From CAYVIB01 sp964451365 (GTDB lineage: Bacteria; Pseudomonadota; Gammaproteobacteria; Pseudomonadales; Cellvibrionaceae), in NCBI GenBank assembly GCA_964451365.1, contig CAYVIB010000021.1, forward strand, positions 28,216-92,215: a DNA stretch of 64,000 nt, in the 5' to 3' direction. A model generated the notes under the pieces. The model worked only from the letters and a program-made list of their open reading frames with translations, was not told the origin of the DNA and searched no databases. Positions 1-8,077 of the stretch are shown piece after piece. Position 1 is the first letter of the stretch. Each line of letters opens with the position of its first letter. The translations under genes were made by a program, and so were the position numbers.

Positions 1-993
1 AAGGAGAGCCTGTGCGAGGTTCTGCGGGAGCAGGTAGCCATTGCCGCGGAAAGCGTCGATGCAGCCGCGGCCGATCCCGCCGGGCAACTGCAAGCGGAGT
101 TGTTCGACCGTGAGGATAAAGAAAAATTTGACCATCGTGTTATTCCCATCGGCAGGCCGATAAAAAACACAGCGATTTTTATCGTCGACCAAAACCTGTC
201 GATACTGCCGGTGGGCGCGGTGGGAGAGTTGTGTGTCGGTGGTAAGGGGCTTGCTGTCGGATACCTCAATAACCCGCGGGAAACGCTGGCCAGGTTTATA
301 TCCCTGCCGGATGGTAACACAAGCGTATACCGTACCGGCGACCTTGCCCGGTGGCGCCCCGACGGCAATATCGAATTTCTCGGGCGCATGGACGGACAGA
401 TAAACCTGCGGGGGTTTCGTATTGAACCGGCGGAAACTGAAAGCGTATTGCTCGGGCAGGCGGGGGTAAACGATGCGGTGGTGCTGCCACAAATCCGCAA
501 GGATGGAGAAAAGTTTTTGGTGGCGTACATCAAAACCGACAGAAAAGAACCTGCCATGGAAGCCGAATTGAAGGAGGCGCTGACAGCAATTTTGCCGGCG
601 TATATGGTGCCTTTCAAATACGTATTTTGCGAACGGTTTCCTCTCACCCCCACGGGCAAGGTTGACCGCCGGGCGTTCAAACCTGTTTATAGCAACAGGA
701 AAAAAAATATCCGACAGCAAACACCAGGCACTGAAAAGGAAAAAATACTGGCGCGGGTCTGGTCTGAGTTATTTGATATACCTGTGAGCAGTATCAGTGT
801 TGATGATAATTTTTTCTCACTGGGAGGGGATTCCCTTCTGGTTGGACAAGCTGTTTCGCTGGCGCGGAAGCACAAGCTAAAACACAGTATCAAGCAGCTT
901 TTCCAGAGGCAGACAATCAGGGGACTGGCGAAAGTCAGTGAACTGCTGCGGGAACTGCCATTACATCTTATGCCGCTTTTTTTTGCGGTTTAA
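1..993 (+). CDS. Non-ribosomal peptide synthetase, 3' end (A domain end + PCP)
   Basis: The gene is cut by the left window edge; the frame is open from base 1. It encodes the second half of an adenylation domain followed by one peptidyl carrier domain. Visible A-domain motifs are GELCVGGKGLAVGYL (A6), YRTGDLARW (A7), GRMDGQINLRGFRIEP (A8) and PLTPTGKVDRRAF (A10), which supplies the catalytic Lys. The carrier motif is FFSLGGDSLL; its Ser is the phosphopantetheine site. About 35 residues after the carrier domain the protein stops, with no thioesterase, reductase or condensation domain, so the chain must be released or passed on in trans. The LGGDS form of the carrier motif is often seen before epimerisation domains, but none follows here. 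The substrate-code residues lie upstream of the window. The all-frame stops just beyond a T8 run argue that the 3' end is genuine. Confidence 0.93.
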   Translation, partial: KESLCEVLREQVAIAAESVDAAAADPAGQLQAELFDREDKEKFDHRVIPIGRPIKNTAIFIVDQNLSILPVGAVGELCVGGKGLAVGYLNNPRETLARFISLPDGNTSVYRTGDLARWRPDGNIEFLGRMDGQINLRGFRIEPAETESVLLGQAGVNDAVVLPQIRKDGEKFLVAYIKTDRKEPAMEAELKEALTAILPAYMVPFKYVFCERFPLTPTGKVDRRAFKPVYSNRKKNIRQQTPGTEKEKILARVWSELFDIPVSSISVDDNFFSLGGDSLLVGQAVSLARKHKLKHSIKQLFQRQTIRGLAKVSELLRELPLHLMPLFFAV

Positions 994-1322
994 CGCTTTT
1001 TGATTGTAAAAAAAATTGACACTATGACTCTTCGGCAGACGTGGTTTCCCACAAACACAGGATGTTTCGGGCAGGATTGACAGTTTTCCCCGAAACTGTC
1101 AATCCATTGGATAGATCCTCGTAAAAAAAGTCGACAACTCCCTTTTCCCTTCCTTTCAATCTGTTAGCCCGGTTGTGCCGGGGGACCAAAAACCTGTACT
1201 AAAGTCGGTAAAAAAGCCGCTGTGATACTGGCAAAAAGGCTTTATTGGCTCAGGTATGCTTTTCGCATCCGACATAAAGTTCCAACGATAAGATAACTGC
1301 TTTGTCAGTGGAGGGTGCGGCC
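994..1322. other. Non-coding gap between NRPS end and methyltransferase
   Basis: No coding sequence is visible in these 329 bases. The gap holds a T8 tract at the end of the preceding gene, the perfect inverted repeat at 1074-1105, and a short CCCGG/CCGGG hairpin near 1168. It probably carries a promoter for the methyltransferase-NRPS pair, but I could not pick out a convincing -35/-10 pair. Confidence 0.6.
1074..1105. repeat. Perfect 13-bp inverted repeat
   Basis: GGATTGACAGTTT (1074-1086) is followed by a 6-base loop and its exact reverse complement (1093-1105). No T-tract follows on the plus strand, so it is not a classic terminator. It could be an attenuator, a regulator-binding palindrome or an RNA hairpin upstream of the methyltransferase-NRPS genes. 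The repeat is certain; its function is not. Confidence 0.75.
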
Positions 1323-2135
1323 GTGAAAGAATCTCAACTAAAGACTTTATTAAAGCACGTTAAATATCGCCTGATTCTACTATTCGTCCCGCGCAAAAAC
1401 CGGGTTTATACCCAGTTCTACCGATTTCCGAACCAGTACAAGGCACTGGTAGATAGAATACTACCCCTGTACAATGCTCGGAAACCCGGTCATTCGGAGC
1501 CGGTAGAGATCGTCATGTTCGCCTGTTGTAATGGCGCCGAAACTTTCTCTCTTTCCCATGTCATACACTCGAACTTTCCAGACCTGAAGTACCGGATACG
1601 GGCGTATGACATTGTCGAAGACGTCGTTAAACAGGCACAAACTTTTAGTTACACACGCGAACAGGTGTACGCCGGTCCTTTTGTTACCGATGAGTTCGTG
1701 TCCGAAGTATTTGATGTCGGCGATGACAACCTTTATCGGGTAAAACCATACCTGTCCGCGCCCGTGTCTTTCTATGTGGGCGATATGCTGGACGAGTCTT
1801 TTATGCGTTCGCTTGGCAAGGCCAACCTGGTGTTCGCGCAAAATGTGCTCTTCCATCTTCCCAAACGGAAAGCTCACGAGGCTTTCAGAAACCTGTGTGA
1901 TCTGTTGAAACAGGGATCGACCTTATTTATCAACGGAATGGACACGGATATGCGTATCAAACTCAGCAAACGCTTTAGGTTGCAGCCCAATGATTATTTG
2001 ATCGAGGAAATTCACAACGACGCCCGTGTGGACCGAGGTGCCGGCTGGTCTCGCACGTACTGGGGACGGGAACCATTCACGCGCAACTGCCGGGAATGGA
2101 TTCGTAAACAATGCACTATTTTCGACAAGGTCTGA
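1323..2135 (+). CDS. CheR-like SAM-dependent methyltransferase
   Basis: Predicted 270-residue class I methyltransferase with a CheR-like layout. The SAM-binding motif I region reads VMFACCNGAETFSL, an acidic loop follows (IRAYDI), and ANLVFAQNVLFHL matches the CheR 'DLVFCRNVLIYF' segment. The chemotaxis receptor-binding N-terminal domain is not obvious, so a small-molecule or carrier-bound substrate is more likely than a chemoreceptor. A GTG at 1323 is chosen because GGAGGG (1310-1315) sits 7 bases upstream; an upstream TTG at 1302 has no such site. The stop lies just before the NRPS start, so the two are probably cotranscribed and the enzyme may tailor the peptide. The substrate is unknown. 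Confidence 0.8.
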   Translation: MKESQLKTLLKHVKYRLILLFVPRKNRVYTQFYRFPNQYKALVDRILPLYNARKPGHSEPVEIVMFACCNGAETFSLSHVIHSNFPDLKYRIRAYDIVEDVVKQAQTFSYTREQVYAGPFVTDEFVSEVFDVGDDNLYRVKPYLSAPVSFYVGDMLDESFMRSLGKANLVFAQNVLFHLPKRKAHEAFRNLCDLLKQGSTLFINGMDTDMRIKLSKRFRLQPNDYLIEEIHNDARVDRGAGWSRTYWGREPFTRNCREWIRKQCTIFDKV

Positions 2136-2137
2136 AT

Positions 2138-5100
2138 ATGAATATGAACATGCTCGAAAATGCTTTTACCAGTCCGCTCAATGGTTACCCCACAACCTTT
2201 TTCTCCAGGGCGGCGGTGGAGCAATCCATCGGCGGTCGGTTTGAGCAGCAGGTGGAGCGATACCCGAACCGGCTGGCCATCGCCAATGCCGACCTGTCGC
2301 TGACCTACGACGAGCTCAACCGACTGGCCAACCGCATTGCGCGCACCATCCTGGCGGTGCAGCCGGGCACCCGGCCACAACAGGTGGCGATATACCTGGA
2401 AAAAGGTATCCAGCATATCGCCGCCATTCTGGGAACACTCAAGGCGGGGCACACCTATGTCCCCGTTGATCCGTCGTTTCCGGAATCCCGGAATAACTAC
2501 ATTATGGCCGACTCCGGCGCCTCCATCGCCCTGACCAACACGGTCAATGCGGCGGACGCGCAGAAGCTGGCGCCCGACCCGGTGAAACTGGTCAACCTCG
2601 ATGAAATTGATGAAAACCTTGATGACTCCAACCTGAACCTCAATATCTCCCCCGACACCCTCGCCTACATTATTTATACCTCCGGCTCCACCGGCAAACC
2701 CAAGGGTGTGATGCAGAATCACCGCAATACCCTTCACGGCTGCATGCGCCGGACCAACCTGCAGCAAATTACGCCCGAGGACCGGATGACCCTGTTTTAT
2801 TCCTGCAGTGTCATGGGCTCGGTCTACTGTATTTTCGGCGCCCTGTTAAATGGCGCCTCACTGTTTCCCTACGATATTCGCGAGGAGGGACTGGACGAAC
2901 TGGCCGAATGGCTGCGGGAAAAGCAAATTACCATCTATCACTCCGTCGCTTCGGTTTTCCGCCAGTTTGCCGCCGGATACACGGGTTCCAGTGACGAATT
3001 TAAGGTGCGACTGGTGATTTTTGGCGGCGAGCGCGTACTGGCGCCCGACGTTGATCTGGCGCGCAAGGTTTTCTCACCCAAGGTTCATTTCTTTACCGGC
3101 CTGGGTTCGACCGAAACCGGCACCGTCAGGCACTTCCTGATTGGCCCGGATACCCGCATTGATACCAAAGTGGTTCCCATCGGCTATCCGGTGGAGGATG
3201 TGGAAGTGATACTGACCGACGAAGAAGGCCGGCAAGTGCCGCCGGGTGAGATCGGCGAAATCACCATACGCAGCAAGTATCTGGCCTTGGGCTATTGGAA
3301 CGACCCGGAAAATACCGCCCGTGTGTTCAGCAACTGTGCCGACAACCCCGAAGTGCGGATCTACTATATGGGCGATATGGGCGAACTGCGCCCGGACGGT
3401 TTGCTGGAACATCGCGGAAGGAAGGATTTTCAGGTCAAGATTCGCGGTTTTCGCGTCGAGATCGGCGAAATTGAGACGGCGTTGATGGACCACCCCATGG
3501 TGGACGAGGCGGTGGTCGTGGCCCTGGATATCGGCCAGGAAACACAGTTGGTGGCTTATCTCATCAGGAATCCCAGCGCCGGCGAGACGCCGGACTGGCA
3601 TGTGCGGGCGCTGCGAAAAAGCCTGCAGGACAAACTCCCCTATTACATGATTCCCTCGGTGTTTGTGGCGCTGAACGAGATGCCGCGAACGCCGAATAGC
3701 AAAATCGACCGCAACGCACTGCCGCAACCGTCACCCACCAATGAAATCATTGATGATGAGTGCGTTGCGCCGACCAACGAAATCGAGCACGGGCTGATTG
3801 AAATATGCGGCGAATTGCTCCACCGGCCCGAGATGGGAGTCAATCACAACTTTTTCGAATACGGCGGCGATTCCCTGAAAGCCACCCGCTTGATTTCGCG
3901 GGTCAACGACCGCTTCGGTGTTCGCCTGACAATGCGCGCGGTGTTTGAAGCGGAGGATCTGCGGGACCTGGCCGCGCGTATCCAGTCCGCGGCACCGCAC
4001 GCCGCCACCCGGGATAAGGCCGAGCTGACGGTGGTAGCGCGCGACGGACGCCTGCCGGTCAGTTTTGCCCAGCGCCGTATGTGGATGGTCAACCAGTTGC
4101 ACGGCGGCAGTTTCGCCTACAATATTTCCAACTCCATGCGCCTCAAGGGCGCCGTCAATATCGCCAGGCTGGAAAAAGCCCTGTCCGCGATGGTGGCCCG
4201 TCACGAGATCCTGCGCACGGTATTTCCGGCGGACGAGAACGGACCCTGGCAACAAGTAAACCCGCCAAAGCCCGTCGTGCTGCACCAGGCCGACCTGCGG
4301 GGCCTGCCAGAGCACGAACGGCTGCCGAAAGCCGTGGAACTGGCACTCAAATCGCTGCGCGAGGCACACGACCTGGCGAAAGGACCCTTGTTTTCCACGT
4401 CACTGATTCGCCTCGATCAAACCGATTTTGTCCTGGTACTGGTGTTCAACCATATCATTTACGACAACATCTGGTCCTCGGGCATATTCTTCCGCGAACT
4501 CGGGGCGTTGTACGAAGCTCAATTGCACAAGCAACCCCTGGCAAGCGCACTGCCGCCACTTCAATTCCAGTTTACCGACTACGCCTACTGGGAGGCGAAG
4601 CGAATCGACCAGGGCGGGCTTGAGGACGTGGTGAGTTACTGGAAACAACAACTGGCCAATCTGCCCGAGCCGCTCCAGCTGCCGTCCGACAGGGTGCGCC
4701 CCGAACAGCCCACCTTCCGCGGCGGCCAGATCAGGATACGGATTCCGGCTTCATTGCGGTTGGCCCTGAACTACTTCGCCCGCAACGAATCAGCCACCAT
4801 GTTCATGGTGTTGCTGGCGGCGTGGCAACTTTTGTTGCATCGCTACACCCAGCAGGACGACATTCTGGTCGGCACGCCCACCGGGCGCCGTTACCGCACG
4901 GAAACCGAAGGCCTGCTCGGCCTGTTTATCAACAACCTGGTTATCCGCACGGATTTTTCCGGCAATCCGGGTTTTCGCGAATTGCTCCGTCGGGTACGGC
5001 AAGTGACGATCGAAGCGTTCTCGCACGATGAACTGCCGTTTGAGAAACTGGTGCAGGAACTTCGACCGGAACGCTCAAGCGGTGTATCGCCGTTTTTCCA

Positions 5101-7960
5101 GCACTTGTTTATTCACCGCAATGCCACCGACGCGGAGTGGCGCCTGCCCGGGTTGGAATTGACCCCACTGGAAATTCATCCGGGAGGATCGAAATTCGAC
5201 CTCACGCTGTCGGTACTGGAAAACAATCGGGAGTTATCGGCGACGCTGGAATACGCCAGCGACCTTTTCAATCACGACACTATTGAACGCATGGCGGCCA
5301 ACTATATCCAGTTGCTGACGAGCGCGGTGGAGCAGCCGGATTGCCCGGTATGGCAACTGGAAATGATTGCCGAGGCCGAACGCCACTTGCTGCTGGACGA
5401 ATGGAACAGAACGGAAACCTCGTATCCCGCCACCACCGCGGCCCATGAGTTGTTTGAAATGCAGGTGTCGGAAAATCCCGATGCGATCGCGGTAATTTCC
5501 GACGCGGGCAAACTGAGTTATCGCGAACTGAATGAACGGGCCAACCAGTTGGCCGCTCACCTGATATCGATGGGAGTCGAACCGAACAAAAGGGTGGCCG
5601 TCTGTCTCTATCGTTCGGCGGACCTTATCGTCACCCTGCTTGCAATATTGAAATCCGGTGGCGCCTACGTGCCGCTGGACCCGTTTTTTCCCCCGGACCG
5701 GCTGGCGTACATGATCGAGGACTCGCAGGTTTCGGTACTTATAACCCAGCAGACGGTGATCAATAAACTGCCGGTACTCCAGGCGGAAGCACTCCTGCTG
5801 GATTCCGATTCGGCGATTTTTTCCAGCGATAAAAAGCAGAATCCGGTAACCCGCGGGAAACCGGAAGATACGGCTTATATTATCTACACGTCCGGTTCCA
5901 CCGGTAAGCCCAAAGGGGTGCAGATAAAGCAGCATTCCCTGGTGAATTTTCTCTGTTCCATGCAAAAAGAACCAGGAATCACCCGTGACGATATTGTCTT
6001 GTCCCTGGCAACAATCTGTTTCGATATCGCCGTGCTGGAAATTTTCCTGCCATTGATTAGCGGCGCCCGCGTTGTCATCAAGCCACGCGAAGCGGCCTTG
6101 ACGCCGGAAAACCTGATTGAAAATATCGAGGCCTATAACATTACCTTTATGCAGGCCACGCCGGTGACCTGGCGGATGCTGTTTAATCACGGTTGGAGCG
6201 GCAAGCGGTCGCTGAAGGCCCTCAGTGGTGCCGAGGCCTTGGGCGAGGATCTCGCCGAAAAACTTCTGGCCGGAGGCGTGGAAGTCTGGAATCTTTACGG
6301 CCCGACGGAAACCACCGTGTGGGCGTCCGTCTGCCATGTCCGGTCCAAAGAGGATGTCTGTAACATCGGCCAGCCGATTGCCAACGCTGAATTCCTGATA
6401 TGCAGCCCCAAGCTTACGCTGCAACCAATCGGCGTGCCGGGCGAATTGTTGATCGGCGGCGAGGGTGTGGCGATCGGTTATTTCAACCGCGACGACCTCA
6501 ACCGCGAAAAATTTATCGATCATCCCTTCAAAAAGGGCAAGCAGGTTTACCGCACTGGTGACCTGGTCGTGCGGCGCGCCAACGGCGACATTGAATTTCT
6601 CGGCCGGATGGATTTCCAGGTCAAGATCCGCGGGTTCCGTGTTGAGTTGGGCGATATCGAATCACACATTCTCAGTGCTCCCGATATCGCGGAAGCGGTG
6701 GTGGTTGCGCGGGAGGATTCCCCGGGCAATAAATTCCTGGTCGCCTACGTGGTACCCAAAAAGGGATACGATATCGATCCGGTGAAACTGAGTACCCGGC
6801 TGCGCAGGGAGTTGCCGGACTATATGGTGCCGTCCGCCTTCGTGACACTCCCGTCCCTGCCATTGACGCCGACCAACAAGATCGACCGCAAAAGCCTGCC
6901 GGCGCCGTCGAAACCTGTCGTCGCTTCCGCCATCTCGCTGGCCGATACCCTGCCATCTACCGATACAACGGCAGCGCAGCTGGTAGGCATATTTGAACAG
7001 GTACTTGGCGGGCCGGTGACTTCACTGCAAACCAGTTTCTTCGATCTTGGCGGGCATTCGCTTTCCGCGCTGACCGCCGTTGCCCTTATCAACCGGCAGT
7101 TTTCAATTAACCTGCCGCAAACCACCCTGTTTGACCTGCAAACAGTCGAACAGCTTTCCAGGGCGGTTATCGAACTACGAAGGGGCACTTCGCGGCCGGA
7201 TGAACTGAAGATACCGGCGCTCAACAAAAGGGATGCGGAAAAAGTTGAACGGGTTATCGGTGCCCTCTGGTCGATTCCGGATTTGCGCCAGGAGAATGCG
7301 ACCGCCCCCTGCCCGAAAATGCAGGAATCGTGGATCTGCAAAAACCTGTTGGCGCCGATGTATCCGCGATGCCGGCGCAGCATCCAGAACCTGCTCAAGA
7401 AACTCATCCTCAAACTTGAGGGCGGATCGGCTTTCACAATTACCATGAGAAAACTGTTCAAGGAATCCTACGATATCGAGATCGGCGATTTCACCAGTGT
7501 CTATTTCGACGTGGACCACCTCAGGCGCACTACCCGGATCGGCAAGTACTGTTCCATTTTCCGTACGTCACTTATCCAGAACGCGGATCACCCACGCAAC
7601 ACGCTTTCCACTCACGCCATGTTTTACCATAAAAAATACGGCTTCACCGAAGGTTACGAACTGGAACGCGTACAGGTGGAAATAGGCAACGATGTATGGA
7701 TTGGCGCGGATGCTAAAATTCTTTATCCCACCCGAAAAATCGGTGATGGCGCGGTAATCGCGTCCGGTTCGGTTGTGGTTGGCGATGTTCCTCCTTATGC
7801 CATTGTGGGCGGGTATCCCGCCCAGGTGATACGATATCGGTTTTCCAGGGAGACCATTGAAAAATTATTGGAGGTGAAGTGGTGGGAATATTCTCCGGAA
7901 GAGTTACAATCTGCCCGGGATGAATTCGCCACACCCCTTGAGGGGGATCGAATTAGATAG
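2138..7960 (+). CDS. NRPS A-PCP-C-A-PCP with C-terminal LbH acetyltransferase
   Basis: A 1940-residue two-module synthetase. Domain order: A1 (core YIIYTSGSTGKPKG near 177, GSTETG near 323), PCP1 (FFEYGGDSL, Ser about 579), C (SFAQRRMW near 640; active-site motif NHIIYDN near 771, which keeps the second His and Asp), A2 (NLYGPTETTVW near 1385), PCP2 (FFDLGGHSL, Ser about 1641), then a left-handed beta-helix acetyltransferase of the CatB/VatD type (about 1778-1940) with hexapeptide repeats and NADHP, which holds the likely catalytic His. There is no thioesterase. Read by motif alignment, A2 has the code D-I-L-Q-L-G-L-V-W, close to the glycine code. A1 lacks the Asp that binds the amino group. 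The ATG at 2138 is preferred: AAGG precedes it and it follows the methyltransferase stop by 2 bases; an ATG at 2111 is possible. Confidence 0.92.
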   Translation: MNMNMLENAFTSPLNGYPTTFFSRAAVEQSIGGRFEQQVERYPNRLAIANADLSLTYDELNRLANRIARTILAVQPGTRPQQVAIYLEKGIQHIAAILGTLKAGHTYVPVDPSFPESRNNYIMADSGASIALTNTVNAADAQKLAPDPVKLVNLDEIDENLDDSNLNLNISPDTLAYIIYTSGSTGKPKGVMQNHRNTLHGCMRRTNLQQITPEDRMTLFYSCSVMGSVYCIFGALLNGASLFPYDIREEGLDELAEWLREKQITIYHSVASVFRQFAAGYTGSSDEFKVRLVIFGGERVLAPDVDLARKVFSPKVHFFTGLGSTETGTVRHFLIGPDTRIDTKVVPIGYPVEDVEVILTDEEGRQVPPGEIGEITIRSKYLALGYWNDPENTARVFSNCADNPEVRIYYMGDMGELRPDGLLEHRGRKDFQVKIRGFRVEIGEIETALMDHPMVDEAVVVALDIGQETQLVAYLIRNPSAGETPDWHVRALRKSLQDKLPYYMIPSVFVALNEMPRTPNSKIDRNALPQPSPTNEIIDDECVAPTNEIEHGLIEICGELLHRPEMGVNHNFFEYGGDSLKATRLISRVNDRFGVRLTMRAVFEAEDLRDLAARIQSAAPHAATRDKAELTVVARDGRLPVSFAQRRMWMVNQLHGGSFAYNISNSMRLKGAVNIARLEKALSAMVARHEILRTVFPADENGPWQQVNPPKPVVLHQADLRGLPEHERLPKAVELALKSLREAHDLAKGPLFSTSLIRLDQTDFVLVLVFNHIIYDNIWSSGIFFRELGALYEAQLHKQPLASALPPLQFQFTDYAYWEAKRIDQGGLEDVVSYWKQQLANLPEPLQLPSDRVRPEQPTFRGGQIRIRIPASLRLALNYFARNESATMFMVLLAAWQLLLHRYTQQDDILVGTPTGRRYRTETEGLLGLFINNLVIRTDFSGNPGFRELLRRVRQVTIEAFSHDELPFEKLVQELRPERSSGVSPFFQHLFIHRNATDAEWRLPGLELTPLEIHPGGSKFDLTLSVLENNRELSATLEYASDLFNHDTIERMAANYIQLLTSAVEQPDCPVWQLEMIAEAERHLLLDEWNRTETSYPATTAAHELFEMQVSENPDAIAVISDAGKLSYRELNERANQLAAHLISMGVEPNKRVAVCLYRSADLIVTLLAILKSGGAYVPLDPFFPPDRLAYMIEDSQVSVLITQQTVINKLPVLQAEALLLDSDSAIFSSDKKQNPVTRGKPEDTAYIIYTSGSTGKPKGVQIKQHSLVNFLCSMQKEPGITRDDIVLSLATICFDIAVLEIFLPLISGARVVIKPREAALTPENLIENIEAYNITFMQATPVTWRMLFNHGWSGKRSLKALSGAEALGEDLAEKLLAGGVEVWNLYGPTETTVWASVCHVRSKEDVCNIGQPIANAEFLICSPKLTLQPIGVPGELLIGGEGVAIGYFNRDDLNREKFIDHPFKKGKQVYRTGDLVVRRANGDIEFLGRMDFQVKIRGFRVELGDIESHILSAPDIAEAVVVAREDSPGNKFLVAYVVPKKGYDIDPVKLSTRLRRELPDYMVPSAFVTLPSLPLTPTNKIDRKSLPAPSKPVVASAISLADTLPSTDTTAAQLVGIFEQVLGGPVTSLQTSFFDLGGHSLSALTAVALINRQFSINLPQTTLFDLQTVEQLSRAVIELRRGTSRPDELKIPALNKRDAEKVERVIGALWSIPDLRQENATAPCPKMQESWICKNLLAPMYPRCRRSIQNLLKKLILKLEGGSAFTITMRKLFKESYDIEIGDFTSVYFDVDHLRRTTRIGKYCSIFRTSLIQNADHPRNTLSTHAMFYHKKYGFTEGYELERVQVEIGNDVWIGADAKILYPTRKIGDGAVIASGSVVVGDVPPYAIVGGYPAQVIRYRFSRETIEKLLEVKWWEYSPEELQSARDEFATPLEGDRIR

Positions 7961-7996
7961 TTCCCTTTTTACGAACCCGATATTTTTTACCAGCCG

Positions 7997-8029
7997 ACGC
8001 CCGCATTCCGTTGCACCGGACGCGGGCGT
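7997..8029. repeat. GC-rich stem-loop between NRPS and flippase
   Basis: ACGCCCGC (7997-8004) pairs exactly with GCGGGCGT (8022-8029), with a second short CCG/CGG pairing inside the loop. No T-run follows, so it looks like an attenuator or processing hairpin rather than a full terminator. It lies in the 117-base gap before the flippase. Confidence 0.5.
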
Positions 8030-8077
8030 TCGATTGTGCAGGCCAGATAAATCTACCCTTAAATTTTTGCGAGTTTT

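Noticed and set aside
960..1020. Possible frameshift at the T8 run that ends the first NRPS
   Set aside because: All three plus-strand frames meet a stop within about 30 bases of the run, so a shift would not restore a longer protein.
5234..6523. Long minus-strand open frame inside the NRPS
   Set aside because: It has no recognisable motif and lies wholly opposite a clear A-domain coding region. It is explained by codon bias of the plus-strand gene.
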